Below are positions 40,659 to 50,519 of a stretch of 60,233 nt of DNA, piece after piece. The translations under genes and the position numbers were made by a program. The notes under the pieces are model-generated. The model made no database searches. It was not told the origin of the DNA and saw only the letters and a list, made by a program, of their open reading frames with translations. Each line of letters begins with the position of its first letter. Position 1 is the first letter of the stretch. The stretch spans positions 1 to 60,233 of the forward strand of contig CAJTLY010000011.1 of assembly GCA_910577095.1 (NCBI GenBank), read 5' to 3'. Origin of the DNA: an uncultured Alphaproteobacteria bacterium (GTDB taxonomy: Bacteria > Pseudomonadota > Alphaproteobacteria > RF32 > CAG-239).

Positions 40659-41900
40659 TCAGAAGTTGCTTTTCAGCCGTATAAAACGGCATTGGTCACG
40701 GCCGGCGGAAGACAGGGCTTCGGTTCCCTGCCCGATCAGATCAATCACTTCCGCACTTCGGTCGTAATCGACATGGGCCGCCACCGGATTGACCACGCCG
40801 ACACCGAACGCCGATACCGCACCGGTGACGTTGATGCTGACGTTGGTTACCTGCGGACACATGCGGGAATCGATATAGTTGTCGACAAAATCGGGCTCAA
40901 TCGCATAAGTCAGGAGGTCGTTGGGATCGTTGAACGCCACGATATTAAGGCGGCTGACGGCGCGTTTGGCATAATTTTTGCCGCCGGGCGTACAATAAGA
41001 AGGTATCTGGTTGTTGACCGGGGCCGGATTTGCCCGCATATGCAAAAGCGGCAGTTGATTGGCCATCATAAATACGGTCAATTTTTTGTCCTTCAAACGC
41101 GCCGACGCCGCATTGTGCAAAGACTGCTCCGTCTGATCCAGATTTTCGATCATTGCGGTAAAACTGTCGATAAAAATTTTGCTGCCCAAACTGTGGGTGA
41201 TAAAAACAACGTTTTGTTCTGCCAGCGCCGTCATTTGTTCAGAAGCAGAAATCCGACAGGCACCTTTTTGGTACGACGGAAGGTCCTCCCAATCGGTTCT
41301 CAGCATCCAACACATTGCCTGAGCGGCCGATTGCAAAATCAGATCACGGCCGCTGCTCATGTAAAAAACCGCATCCGGCAGCGCGTTGTCCAAAAATTTT
41401 TTCATCATCTGATTAAAAACGACCCGTCGACTTGCATACAGTTGCGAATAATCATAAACCAGCATTTGTTTCTGAGCCGCGGTTATTTCCGACCACGTCA
41501 ATTCGTAGAACAGAATCCTTTTTTTCATTTCGCGGTCGGCCAGAAAAGTCACCCGCAAATTGCCGAGATCGGTATCCGGATTATCGAGACTGCGCAAGGC
41601 AATATTTTTATTGGAACGCGACATCACCTCCAGTCCCAAATTTCGCGCCAGATTTTCCTGCAAAAGCAGCGAATAGCCGGGATAATGGGTGCCGATTCCG
41701 TGAATCATCAAAATTTTAATCGGCTGCCGCGACTGCAAATGACTGTCGACGCCGGCAACCTGATGACCGGTGACAATGCAGGGCCCCAGATTATTAACGG
41801 TTTGAGTTTCGCGCAGCAGTTCTTCGGCAATTCCGCGGCCGACGGCCCGGCAGCCTGCCGTCAAAACAAAAATGATCAGCAAAAAAATGATTTTAGGCAT
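40659..41900 (-). CDS. Lipoprotein alpha/beta-hydrolase
   Basis: 413 residues. A lipoprotein signal with lipobox LTAGC (lipidated Cys17). The hydrolase fold shows in ILMIHGIGTHYPGY (oxyanion loop, about 63-76) and ITHSLGSKIF (nucleophile Ser about 245), with candidate Asp in FNDPNDLLTY (about 335) and His in AAHVDYDRS (about 385). It resembles lipase/esterase-like proteins fixed to the outer or inner membrane. Substrate unknown; perhaps lipid or a signal ester. Confidence 0.72.
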   Translation of the reverse strand: MPKIIFLLIIFVLTAGCRAVGRGIAEELLRETQTVNNLGPCIVTGHQVAGVDSHLQSRQPIKILMIHGIGTHYPGYSLLLQENLARNLGLEVMSRSNKNIALRSLDNPDTDLGNLRVTFLADREMKKRILFYELTWSEITAAQKQMLVYDYSQLYASRRVVFNQMMKKFLDNALPDAVFYMSSGRDLILQSAAQAMCWMLRTDWEDLPSYQKGACRISASEQMTALAEQNVVFITHSLGSKIFIDSFTAMIENLDQTEQSLHNAASARLKDKKLTVFMMANQLPLLHMRANPAPVNNQIPSYCTPGGKNYAKRAVSRLNIVAFNDPNDLLTYAIEPDFVDNYIDSRMCPQVTNVSINVTGAVSAFGVGVVNPVAAHVDYDRSAEVIDLIGQGTEALSSAGRDQCRFIRLKSNF

Positions 41901-41970
41901 TTAAATGTTCCAAATTAACAAATTATGGGCTATTATCAGTTGATATAATCTTATTTCAGAAAAATTAAAT

Positions 41971-42756
41971 ATGACAAGGATGGGAAAAATGGCCGCCGAT
42001 TATTCGATGCTTACAATCGTAAACCAGCAAATTCAGAATCTGTACAAACAGGTCAAGGGACTGAGTTGCAACAACACCACCGAAATACTCAAAACCGGAG
42101 CAATGGTCGACAAAATGCTGATGCAGTATCGTGATAACGTCGAGCTGCTGATCTTGCAGGCCCATCTGGAAATTCTCAATTCCCGCGAACAACGGGCGCG
42201 CGCCATTGCCTCGCGGGTATGGGAACTGGGCGGAAACATTTCGCTGCTGTTTGAAAAAATGTATCTGGACGACCTGATCAACCTCGGTATGCTCGAAATG
42301 GCAATGATGCTGATCAAGCCGCATTTTGAAAATCTCGATCAGGACATCGACGTTTTTCCGCTGGAAATGATCAAATTCGCCCTCGTCACCGGCAGTGTAC
42401 CGCTGCTGAAAAAGTTGGCGGTTCTTAACCCCGCCGAACCGCTGTTTGCCGCCCTTAATCAATTTGCCGACGCTTACCGCGTCAACAATTATGAGGAGCA
42501 TTTCAAAAATATTCAGCGGATTGTGATTGACACCTTCGGCCGCGAGATTTGCGCCTATGATTACAATATATATACCAACCGCGGTTTTACCGATCTGGAA
42601 ATTGTGCTTTACTTCAGCAACTATAACCTGGAACTGAAAAAATATCAGACCCTGCTCAATACAAAAATCGACGGATATTGTCTGACTTCCGGTGTTAAGC
42701 GAATTTACAATCTCAGCTTTGTGTGCCGCAACATCAAGGACCACCCGAAGTTCTGA
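41971..42756 (+). CDS. Helical (TPR-like) protein, unknown
   Basis: Up to 261 residues; starts at 41971, 41980 or 41989 are all possible, and AAGG at 41975 would favour 41989 (255 residues). Almost all alpha helix in paired segments (VELLILQAHLEILNSREQRARAIASRVWELGG, then LEMIKFALVTGSVPLLKKLAVLN), suggesting a TPR-like solenoid. No signal peptide. It is followed by a strong bidirectional terminator. Function unknown. Confidence 0.65.
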   Translation: MTRMGKMAADYSMLTIVNQQIQNLYKQVKGLSCNNTTEILKTGAMVDKMLMQYRDNVELLILQAHLEILNSREQRARAIASRVWELGGNISLLFEKMYLDDLINLGMLEMAMMLIKPHFENLDQDIDVFPLEMIKFALVTGSVPLLKKLAVLNPAEPLFAALNQFADAYRVNNYEEHFKNIQRIVIDTFGREICAYDYNIYTNRGFTDLEIVLYFSNYNLELKKYQTLLNTKIDGYCLTSGVKRIYNLSFVCRNIKDHPKF

Positions 42757-42767
42757 CCGTTTTTTCC

Positions 42768-42807
42768 GCAAGCAAAACCCCCGCCCTTCGGCGGGGGTTT
42801 TGCTTGC
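42768..42807. terminator. Strong bidirectional terminator
   Basis: 18-bp stem from GCAAGCAAAACCCCCGCC to its complement with a 4-nt loop, between converging genes at 42756 and 42817. Confidence 0.92.
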
Positions 42808-42816
42808 AACCGTTTT

Positions 42817-44010
42817 TTATTTGGCCGGCGTAATAATCTGCGGCAGCCCCTGCGCTTTGCGTTTGGTTTCTGCCTGTTCAATCTTGGCAAACAGCTTGCG
42901 TCCGGAATTGCGCAACAGCTTATGGAGCAGTTTTTGAGCAATTTCCTGTTCGTTTTCACCGTTTTCAAACAAGACAAAACGATTTTGGTGCTCAGAGAAC
43001 GAGACGGACGCCGACTGCATTTTCAACTCCAAAGAAACCACCATTTGGATCCGCTTGGTTTGAGAATTGAGGGCGTCGATCTTGGCTTTCAGCACCTTGG
43101 GCTGCAGCACATAAGCCGCGCTTCCCCGATTGTCGACCAGCAAATAGCCTTCGGTATCGGCAAACATGTCTTTCAGCACCTGAGCCGATTTTGACGAATG
43201 CGTATTGTTGTTGAACTCGACCGGACTGACATAAACATAAGCCTTTTCGGACACCGCCGGAATCGCTGCCGTTTCGGCAGCAGGGGCGGCAACTTTCACC
43301 GGAACGTCAACTGCCGGTATCGCCGTTTCCGGTTCGGGCAGATTTTCGGGCGGCGGCGGCAATTCCCCGGCAGTGAGATACTCGTTGGTTTCATCCTCGG
43401 CCTCTCCGCCGTAAACTACGGCCGGTTCTTCGTTTTCGGCTTCGCTTCCGACATCCGTTTCCTGTTCGGCCGCCAATTCCTCACGGCCGTCGTACAAAAC
43501 TTCCGAATCGGGCTCTCGGGACTCGGCCGCAACCGGGTCGTCCGCTTCGGTCAGCACTTCTTCTTCGATCCCCGCCGCTTCTTTAATATCATATTCCGGC
43601 GCCGGATTATGAGGGGAATAGTTGGCAATTACGGTTACGATATCGGCAGCCGGAATCGCCCCGGTTACCTTAACGCACAACTCGTTGTCGTTTTGGCTGA
43701 CGGTACGCACCATCAGGTCTTGTACATAATTGTCGACCAGATTATAAACGATAACGTTAAAATCGTGTTCCAACATACTGGAACGCAACTCAGAAAGGCT
43801 TTCGACCTGGCTCACCGCCTTGTAACTGGCTTTGTCGGTTACCCGGACGCGGATACTTGACTTCGACTGCCCGGGAACAAATTTTTCACAGGCTTCGCCT
43901 TTGATTTTCACCAAATCGGCCGTACGGGCCGAAAAGGCCAGCACACCGAACAAAGCCACCGATGCTGCAAACAAACCCGCTTTCAATTTACCACCAACTT
44001 CTGTCATCAT
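42817..44010 (-). CDS. Exported protein with acidic Pro/Glu linker, LpoB-like pair member
   Basis: 397 residues from the ATG at 44010; a start at 44067 would lie deep in the upstream gene. Signal peptide (MMTEVGGKLKAGLFAAS...), cut near residue 30. An N-terminal domain (about 35-145) and a C-terminal domain (about 255-390: YVYVSPVEFNNNTHSSKSAQVLKDMF) flank a long acidic Glu/Pro linker (about 150-235). The C-domain has the alpha/beta look of LpoB/CsgG/TolB-N-like lipoprotein partners. It overlaps the end of the lipoprotein gene upstream by 23 bp, so the two are one operon. Function inferred only as envelope-related. Confidence 0.65.
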   Translation of the reverse strand: MMTEVGGKLKAGLFAASVALFGVLAFSARTADLVKIKGEACEKFVPGQSKSSIRVRVTDKASYKAVSQVESLSELRSSMLEHDFNVIVYNLVDNYVQDLMVRTVSQNDNELCVKVTGAIPAADIVTVIANYSPHNPAPEYDIKEAAGIEEEVLTEADDPVAAESREPDSEVLYDGREELAAEQETDVGSEAENEEPAVVYGGEAEDETNEYLTAGELPPPPENLPEPETAIPAVDVPVKVAAPAAETAAIPAVSEKAYVYVSPVEFNNNTHSSKSAQVLKDMFADTEGYLLVDNRGSAAYVLQPKVLKAKIDALNSQTKRIQMVVSLELKMQSASVSFSEHQNRFVLFENGENEQEIAQKLLHKLLRNSGRKLFAKIEQAETKRKAQGLPQIITPAK

Positions 44011-44521
44011 TTTGAACCTGACGGATGGTTTCCATCCAGCTGCCCACTTCATTGTTGTTTTGATCAAGCAGGATCATTTTATATTGCAAAAGACTGCCGG
44101 GCATTCCTTCGACATTCAGGCGGCTGACGACAATGTCAAGCCAGTAGTCGGCATCTTCCTGTTTGTTGACCAGCGTAAAAGCTTTGGAACCGTCAATAAT
44201 CTCGCGGGTTACGCGGCGCGAATGCGAAAAACCGTCCGGCACATGACCGGCACCGGCTTTTTTAATCTGCATCACATATAATTTCGGGCGTGCCGGCTGT
44301 TCGTAAATTTCGGTCGTTTGATCCAACATCTTGTTGGTGGCACGAGCGGCGACCACGGCATACAGCTGCGACGCCGAAGTCTCTTCATACAGGTTATTCA
44401 GTCCGTAGGGCGTTTCGGTCACAAGGTGCGGTGCGACGGTTTCGGGTTCCGGCTGCGGATGTTGCCATGCCGTACATCCGGCCAGAGCGCCGGCGGTCAG
44501 AATAACGAATATTTTGTTCAT
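43988..44521 (-). CDS. LpoB-like lipoprotein
   Basis: 177 residues from the ATG at 44521, with AAGGAAGG 8 nt upstream. Lipobox LAGC gives a lipidated Cys at residue 16. The mature part (KLYVMQIKKAGAG..., SRRVTREIIDGSKAFTLVNKQEDADYWLDI) resembles LpoB/FlgT-like alpha/beta domains: first a KxxVxxI strand, then a helix with DGSKxFxLV. LpoB is the outer-membrane activator of the peptidoglycan synthase PBP1b. The similarity is weak and the name is a guess from pattern. Confidence 0.62.
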   Translation of the reverse strand: MNKIFVILTAGALAGCTAWQHPQPEPETVAPHLVTETPYGLNNLYEETSASQLYAVVAARATNKMLDQTTEIYEQPARPKLYVMQIKKAGAGHVPDGFSHSRRVTREIIDGSKAFTLVNKQEDADYWLDIVVSRLNVEGMPGSLLQYKMILLDQNNNEVGSWMETIRQVQNDDRSWW

Positions 44522-44694
44522 GAATTTAGCCTTCCTTATCAAATCAGTTTATGCGGAGTATAAGCAATTTTTATTATTTTCTCAATCAAATTTTTGTCGT
44601 GACCGGGAAAAATCGATAGTTTTATTGCTTTTATTTTTTTTCTGTTTTATATTCGGCATTAGATTTTTAACATCTCAACAAAGATTTTAAGAAA

Positions 44695-45132
44695 ATGGTT
44701 TTGACTTTTACGGTGATTCTGCTCGGACTGCTGCTGTTGGTGCCGCCGCTGAAAAAAAACAGTTTTTACATGGTACATACCGGCCTGGTTATTATGGCAG
44801 CTTATTATGTCGAAAGCTTTTATTTCACTACCACGCCCTTCCATCCCAAAACGCTGCTGTTGTTTCTGGTTTTTCAGCTTGCCTCGATCAACCTGATCAC
44901 TTTTGTGGCTTACGGCGTCGACAAGCACGCGGCACAAAGCGGGTCGTGGCGGGTGCCCGAAAATACGCTGCACACTTTGGAGTTTTTGGGCGGCTGGGGC
45001 GGCGCGCTGCTGGGACAAAAGTTTTTCCGCCACAAATCAAAAAAGAAAAGCTATCAGACCTTTTTCTGGATGATGATGCTGTTTGAAGCAGCGTTGGTGT
45101 TTGTTATTTTGAAATTTTTAAGAATAGTTTAG
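44695..45132 (+). CDS. DUF1294-family membrane protein
   Basis: 145 residues, four membrane segments. The DUF1294 signature is clear in the second half: YGVDKHAAQSGSWRVPENTLHTLEFLGGWGGALLGQKFFRHKSKKKSYQ. The first 60 residues are an extra pair of membrane helices. The role of DUF1294 is unknown. It lies 8 bp ahead of msbA and shares its transcript. TTTTAAGAAA precedes the ATG; the ribosome site is weak. Confidence 0.85.
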   Translation: MVLTFTVILLGLLLLVPPLKKNSFYMVHTGLVIMAAYYVESFYFTTTPFHPKTLLLFLVFQLASINLITFVAYGVDKHAAQSGSWRVPENTLHTLEFLGGWGGALLGQKFFRHKSKKKSYQTFFWMMMLFEAALVFVILKFLRIV

Positions 45133-45140
45133 GACGACTG

Positions 45141-46922
45141 ATGAAAACACAGGACTTTACGCTGGAGCCGAACGGCAGCCGGAACTTTAAATTCTCCGAT
45201 CACTACAAACAAATGTGGCCGTTTGTCAAGCCTTATTGGGTGCGCGCGTTGCTGGCCATTTTGATCTGTATCCCCGTCGGAGCGCTGGACTCGGTGGTCG
45301 CCCTTGCCCTCAAACCGTACATGGACGACGTTTTGGTCGACAAAAGCGCTTCTTCCCCCGCCTATATTCCGGTGCTGATCGTTGCGTTCACAACCGTACA
45401 GGGCTTTTTGAACTATGCCGCCACTTACCTTAACACCTGGGTCGGCACCAAAATCAACCATGATTTGAAACGCGCCCTGTTCAAAAAGCTGATGGGACTG
45501 GAACCGGGCTTTTACGACCGCAATGCCTCGGGAATGGTGATTCAGCGCTTTTCCGCCGATGCCGACACCGCCTGCACCGGTCTTCTCGATAACCTTAAAC
45601 TGTTTGTCTCGCGCTTTTTTTCTTCGCTGTCGCTGATTGCGGTTTTGATCTACAATTCATGGCAGTTGTCAATCATTGCCATCGTGGTGTTGTTGTGTGC
45701 GCTGCTGCCGCTGGCTCAGGTCAAACGACGGATCAAAGGCATCATCAAAGACACCATCAACCGTTCTTCGACCATTTTGACGCACTATAACGAAAGCTAC
45801 GCCGGCAACAAAACCATCGCTTCTTACAACCTGCAGGAAAAAATGTACCGCCGTTTCAACGATATTTTGCGCTCGTTGTTCAAACTGACAATGAAAATGG
45901 TACAGAAAACCGGCTGGATGACGCCTCTGATGCACGTGGTGGTTTCAATCGGCGTCGGTGCGGTGATCGGATACGGAAGTTATCTGATCGTTAACGGCAC
46001 CATCAGTTCGGGCAATTTCGTTTCTTTTATCACCGCTCTGATCATGCTTTACACGCCGGTCAAAGGCATCGGCAAAAACTTCAACAATGTTCAGGTCTCG
46101 TTTTTGGCGATTGAACGAATCGTGGAAGTTCTGGATCTGGAGCCGGCGATTGCCGATAAAACGGACGCCAAAGAACTGACCGAAATCAAACGGGAAATCT
46201 CTTTCAACCACGTCGGTTTTGAATATGTTGAAAACACCCCGGTCTTAAAAGATGTCAATCTCAAAGTCAAAGCCGGTTCCACGGTGGCGCTGGTCGGCAA
46301 TTCGGGCGGCGGCAAAACCACCGTTGTCAACCTGCTGCCGCGCTTTTACGACGTTGCGGCAGGTTCGGTAACTATTGACGGCATCGATATCCGCGACTAT
46401 TCGCTGCAATCGCTGCGCGACAAAATCGCCGTGGTTTTTCAGGACAATTTCCTGTTTTCGGGTACCGTCAGAGACAACATCCTGCTCGGCAAACCCGACG
46501 CCGACGACCAAGAAATCAAACGGGCCCTCAAAATGGCCTATCTGGAAGAGTTTGTCGACAATCACGAAAACGGCATGGATTGCGACATCGGCGAAAGAGG
46601 TTCGGCGCTTTCGGGCGGCCAGCGGCAGCGTTTGGCCATTGCCCGCGCCCTGATCAAAGACGCGCCGATCGTTATCCTTGACGAAGCGACGTCGGCTCTG
46701 GACAACCGTTCGGAAGCGGTGGTCCAAAAAGCGATCGATAACCTGATGCAGGACCGTACCGTATTTGTCATCGCCCATCGGCTGTCAACCATCCAGAACG
46801 CCGATATGATCGTTGTGCTCAACAACGGCGAAATTGTCGAAACCGGAACCCATGAACAACTGATGCAAAAAGACGGCGGTGCGTATAAAGCTTTGTACGA
46901 AGCCCAATTTAAGAAAAAATAA
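45141..46922 (+). CDS. msbA: MsbA-like lipid A/phospholipid ABC exporter
   Basis: 593 residues. A membrane domain with six helices (about 30-315) is joined to an ABC ATPase domain with Walker A VGNSGGGKTT (about 383-392), Q-loop VFQDNFLF, signature LSGGQRQRLAIARAL and Walker B VILDEATSALD, then the switch His in IAHRLST. The domain order and length fit MsbA homodimers that flip lipid A-core across the inner membrane. GACGACTG precedes the ATG. A terminator follows 5 nt after the stop. Confidence 0.9.
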   Translation: MKTQDFTLEPNGSRNFKFSDHYKQMWPFVKPYWVRALLAILICIPVGALDSVVALALKPYMDDVLVDKSASSPAYIPVLIVAFTTVQGFLNYAATYLNTWVGTKINHDLKRALFKKLMGLEPGFYDRNASGMVIQRFSADADTACTGLLDNLKLFVSRFFSSLSLIAVLIYNSWQLSIIAIVVLLCALLPLAQVKRRIKGIIKDTINRSSTILTHYNESYAGNKTIASYNLQEKMYRRFNDILRSLFKLTMKMVQKTGWMTPLMHVVVSIGVGAVIGYGSYLIVNGTISSGNFVSFITALIMLYTPVKGIGKNFNNVQVSFLAIERIVEVLDLEPAIADKTDAKELTEIKREISFNHVGFEYVENTPVLKDVNLKVKAGSTVALVGNSGGGKTTVVNLLPRFYDVAAGSVTIDGIDIRDYSLQSLRDKIAVVFQDNFLFSGTVRDNILLGKPDADDQEIKRALKMAYLEEFVDNHENGMDCDIGERGSALSGGQRQRLAIARALIKDAPIVILDEATSALDNRSEAVVQKAIDNLMQDRTVFVIAHRLSTIQNADMIVVLNNGEIVETGTHEQLMQKDGGAYKALYEAQFKKK

Positions 46923-46926
46923 GATT

Positions 46927-46952
46927 AAAAGCCCCGGTTTTCGGGGCTTTTT
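46927..46952 (+). terminator. msbA terminator
   Basis: Stem AAAAGCCCCG / CGGGGCTTTT plus extra Ts. Confidence 0.9.
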
Positions 46953-47001
46953 CGGCATAAGGTTTTTCTGCAGACGGATAATCGGTCAAGCAGAAGCCAA
47001 T

Positions 47002-48765
47002 TTAACGGTACAATTCCGGCAGCGGCTGCGCTTCTTTTGACGCTTGTTTTTTGCGGTTGCGACTGACGTCGGCAAAAACGTTCATAAACTTTCCGGCATC
47101 AAAGCCTTCCGGGGTCCCGGAATACAATGCTTTGCGCAATTGTTGCAGCTGAATTGCAAACTGCGGATCTCCGCTCAGCTTGGCGACATCGTCCAAATTG
47201 CGAACCTGCGCCTGAGGATATTGTTTGCGTCCCCAGGCCATAACATTGTCGCGAACTGCCCGCAAATCATTGCTGCGAACTGCCTTTGCCACACTGACCG
47301 GGGTCGCGGGCGCAAGAGGTTCTTCCTTGTTTTTTTGCCGCGGGTGACGCAGCATCCACAGACCGAACAACCCCGCCGTCGCTGCAATTCCGGCGGCAAA
47401 AGCGGTTACGATATACCATATGACCGGTGCCGGCGCCGCATTTTTCAGCAGTTTGACTTCGTCTTCGGCCAGCGTTTTCAATTGTTCGCCGCGAGACGGC
47501 GCCGCGGAAACGCTCTCTTCTGTCGCCGGCAATGCCGCGCCCGGTGCAACTTGAACCGTCACCGCCGGCAAAACCGCTTTTTCCATTTTGCCGCTGTCAA
47601 CGTTATACCAATGGACCGTTATGGCGGGAATTGTCAAAGGACCGCTCTTTTCCGGAATATACACGGTGTTGATTTTCATCACCGAAACCACATCGCCGTT
47701 TTTAACTTCGCTTTGAATTGCCGGTTTTTCCGGATATTGTTTCACCCCCGGAATTTCCGCAAACTGAATTTTCGGCAGCTGGGTATCGATCACACCGGTG
47801 ACGCGAAGATAAATTTCACGGTTGACTGCTTCGCCGCTTTTAAATTGCGGCAGTTTTTTTTGCCAGTCGGAGTAAATTTCCGCCTTTTTGGCCGGCAGCC
47901 ACCAATAACCGTTGTTTGCTTCGGGAATTTTGCCGACCTCGATGCCGATCGGACGGGCTTTGAGGGTTACCGGCACTCGGGCACCGAACATTCCAAAGCC
48001 GAACGCATCGTCGTCCAGACCGCGGAAAGCGCCGAGAAGGCTCTGCACGGAACTGTTACGACGCGCTTCGGGATCCAGATAATAGCCTTCGAACCGCACC
48101 TCCGGAATCACCAGGCTGCCGCTCTTTTGCGGAAACAAAGCATAGTTAAAAGTGATTTCCTTAACTTCGACACCGTTTTGGATTTTCGATTCGATCTGCG
48201 GGTCACCGAGACTGCGGATAATCCAGTCATCGCCGCCGCCCACCGCCATAAACTGCGGCGCATTGCCTTGCAGCGCTTCCGAGGTCGTTATCTTAAAACT
48301 GTAATTTATCTGCTGCTGTACCAAGGGATCGGCATTATCAATGCTGCGGCTGACCGCAAACCGCGGTGCCGCCGGTGCATTTTGCAATTCATCAGGCATT
48401 GCGGCCGAATCAACCACTTTCAGACTGATCGCACGGCTGGCCGCGTTGCCGACTTTCAGAGCAGGAATGGTATAAGTTCCGGCCTGATCGGCCGCCATTG
48501 ATACGTTCCAGATATAAGTCTTTTTCATCTGACCGCCGCTGTAGCTTCCCCGGTAGGAGTTGGAAACCATGTAGACGTTAAAATCACGGTTCAACACCGA
48601 AAAATCGGGACGGCTGCTGCCGGGGTCGCCGTCATACTCCAGGCTGAGGACAAAAGTTTCTCCGGCAGGAACCGGATTGCGATTGACTTTGGCCGTCAGA
48701 ACCGCGGCTTCGGCCTGACTAATCATCAACAAACTCAAGACGACGAATAAAATCCATTTTTTCAT
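47002..48765 (-). CDS. batD: BatD-like protein (oxygen-tolerance family)
   Basis: 587 residues. A signal peptide (1-20, cut after AEA) is followed by beta-rich repeats (LTAKVNRNPVPAGETFVLSLEY, then TYTIPALKVG), typical of BatD. A membrane segment lies at about 455-478 and a cytoplasmic tail follows. Part of the Bat operon, 2 bp after batB. BatD is thought to act with the VWA proteins BatA/BatB at the inner membrane in envelope stress or aerotolerance; the mechanism is not known. Confidence 0.88.
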   Translation of the reverse strand: MKKWILFVVLSLLMISQAEAAVLTAKVNRNPVPAGETFVLSLEYDGDPGSSRPDFSVLNRDFNVYMVSNSYRGSYSGGQMKKTYIWNVSMAADQAGTYTIPALKVGNAASRAISLKVVDSAAMPDELQNAPAAPRFAVSRSIDNADPLVQQQINYSFKITTSEALQGNAPQFMAVGGGDDWIIRSLGDPQIESKIQNGVEVKEITFNYALFPQKSGSLVIPEVRFEGYYLDPEARRNSSVQSLLGAFRGLDDDAFGFGMFGARVPVTLKARPIGIEVGKIPEANNGYWWLPAKKAEIYSDWQKKLPQFKSGEAVNREIYLRVTGVIDTQLPKIQFAEIPGVKQYPEKPAIQSEVKNGDVVSVMKINTVYIPEKSGPLTIPAITVHWYNVDSGKMEKAVLPAVTVQVAPGAALPATEESVSAAPSRGEQLKTLAEDEVKLLKNAAPAPVIWYIVTAFAAGIAATAGLFGLWMLRHPRQKNKEEPLAPATPVSVAKAVRSNDLRAVRDNVMAWGRKQYPQAQVRNLDDVAKLSGDPQFAIQLQQLRKALYSGTPEGFDAGKFMNVFADVSRNRKKQASKEAQPLPELYR

Positions 48766-48767
48766 AG

Positions 48768-50519
48768 TCAGTTGTCCTTATAACGGTTTTTGAGATACTC
48801 TTTCCTGATAAAAGCCCGCAACAGGCCGCCGCTGTCCTCGGGAATGTCCCGGAACTGCTGTTCGCGCGCCTGAGCCGCCTCGGTATATTCGGGGTTTCCT
48901 TTTTCAGGCGTTTGGTTGCCTTCGGCCTCGGCCTGCGGCTGCCGGTCGCTTGCCTCCTGTTGTTCCTGCGGCTGCGCGGCCTCGCTTTGATGAGTGTTTT
49001 CTTCATCATCGCCGCCGGACCGGTTTTGTTCTGCCGGACGCGGCTGCGGCGTTTGTTGCTGCTGCGTCTCAGTCCCTTTCCCGCCGGCAGAAGATTGACG
49101 ATCCGGATTTTGATCGGATTTCTGATCCGGATTCTGCGGCTGAGCATCATCGGAAGACTGTTCTCCCGACGATTGTTGTTGCTGTTGATCCGGCTGCTGC
49201 CGGTTCTGTTCCCGGTTTTGTTGTTGATCCGGCGATTGTTGCTGCTGTTGCTGTTGTTGCTGCCGTTTCAGGTATTCAAGATTAAATTTGGCATCTTCAT
49301 GCGCCGGTTCCAGCTCCAGAACCCGCTCATATTTGGCAATTGCTTCTTCGGTTTTGCCGCCTTTGGCCAGCGCGTTTCCCTGATTATACAGACTTTCGGC
49401 ATCATCACCGGCAAAATACTCGTAAGCACGCTCAAAATTGCCGGAACGATAATAAGCCGAAGCTTTCCAGCCCGGATCGTCAAAACCGGCGGCCGCTTTT
49501 TCAAAATCCTGATTGTTAAACGCTCTCATCGCCTCCTGGTTGTTATTGAGAAAGAAGACCGCCTGCGCATTGTGGACAAACCCCACCGCCACCGCCGCCG
49601 CCATAATGCCGCGACGGAAAAAATACAAAGCGCAAAGCAACGGAACAATCAGCAGGTAATAACCGGCATCTTCCCAGATTTCGCGATTATTGCGGCTTTG
49701 CTTCAGTTTTTGAGCCGTATCTTGCGACAAGTACGCCGCAAGGCGGCTGATACCCGAAACGACATTCACGGCGATGCCGCCGCCTTTTTCGGCAATCATT
49801 TTCAATTTGTCGGAACCGGCCTGATTCACCGTGACCGTACTTACGCGATAACCCTTGGTCTCAGCGGCCGCCGCCGATATCATAGCCAGATTGAAATCCT
49901 GTCCGACGTCAGCGGCCAAAACGACGATATTGCCTTTTTGGTATCCCGACTCGCGAAGACGCGCCGCCGCATAATCAATCGCCCGGTTAAGACGGTCGCC
50001 GTTTTCAGGCATGATATCCGGCACCACCGCACCCAGCAGATTGTCAATTACGCGGCTGTCTTCCGTCAACGGACTGATCAGGAACGGTTCTTCGGTATAA
50101 ACAATCAGACCGCTTTGCGCATTGCCCAGCTGTTTCAAAAGATCGGAAATTGCATATTTGGCCCGGGTCAGACGGTCGGGGGTAACATCGGTATTATCCA
50201 TATCCGAAGACATATTCAGCAAAAACATAACCGGATTTTCCGGCGCAAATGCCGGAACGTCTTTTTTCTGCCACGCCGGCCCCGCCAAAGCGACAATCGC
50301 ACCCGCCATACCGGCAAACAACAGGTTGGCCACCAGACTGCGCTGACGTGACGATCCCCGCACCAACAGAAAGTCCAACAGTTTCTGATCACAGACGCCT
50401 TCCCAGGCGGAAACGTTCTTCAGTCCGGCAAAAAAGCGGAAATAACCGACAAGCGGCAGCAGCAAAGCCAACAGCCACCACGGACGCAGAAAGTGAAAAT
50501 TGTTGATAAAATCTTCCAT
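48768..50519 (-). CDS. BatB/BatC fusion: VWA protein with TPR and Gln-rich tail
   Basis: 583 residues. N-terminal membrane helices (about 10-30 and 60-80) and a von Willebrand A domain (about 95-285), a further TM (about 287-325), then TPR repeats (about 335-410: ESLYNQGNALAKGGKTEEAIAKYERVLELEP) and a disordered Gln/Asp/Pro-rich tail. The tail is typical of BatC, so BatB and BatC are one chain. The metal site DxSxS reads NMSSD (102-106), so it may not bind a divalent cation. The VWA second motif is also lost (AADVG for TDG). It immediately follows batA with the ATG at 50519. Confidence 0.88.
   Translation of the reverse strand: MEDFINNFHFLRPWWLLALLLPLVGYFRFFAGLKNVSAWEGVCDQKLLDFLLVRGSSRQRSLVANLLFAGMAGAIVALAGPAWQKKDVPAFAPENPVMFLLNMSSDMDNTDVTPDRLTRAKYAISDLLKQLGNAQSGLIVYTEEPFLISPLTEDSRVIDNLLGAVVPDIMPENGDRLNRAIDYAAARLRESGYQKGNIVVLAADVGQDFNLAMISAAAAETKGYRVSTVTVNQAGSDKLKMIAEKGGGIAVNVVSGISRLAAYLSQDTAQKLKQSRNNREIWEDAGYYLLIVPLLCALYFFRRGIMAAAVAVGFVHNAQAVFFLNNNQEAMRAFNNQDFEKAAAGFDDPGWKASAYYRSGNFERAYEYFAGDDAESLYNQGNALAKGGKTEEAIAKYERVLELEPAHEDAKFNLEYLKRQQQQQQQQQSPDQQQNREQNRQQPDQQQQQSSGEQSSDDAQPQNPDQKSDQNPDRQSSAGGKGTETQQQQTPQPRPAEQNRSGGDDEENTHQSEAAQPQEQQEASDRQPQAEAEGNQTPEKGNPEYTEAAQAREQQFRDIPEDSGGLLRAFIRKEYLKNRYKDN

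Noticed and set aside
48912..50351. Plus-strand frame opposite batB
   Set aside because: Leu/Arg-rich mirror of the Gln-rich tail; the minus-strand gene has clear VWA and TPR domains.
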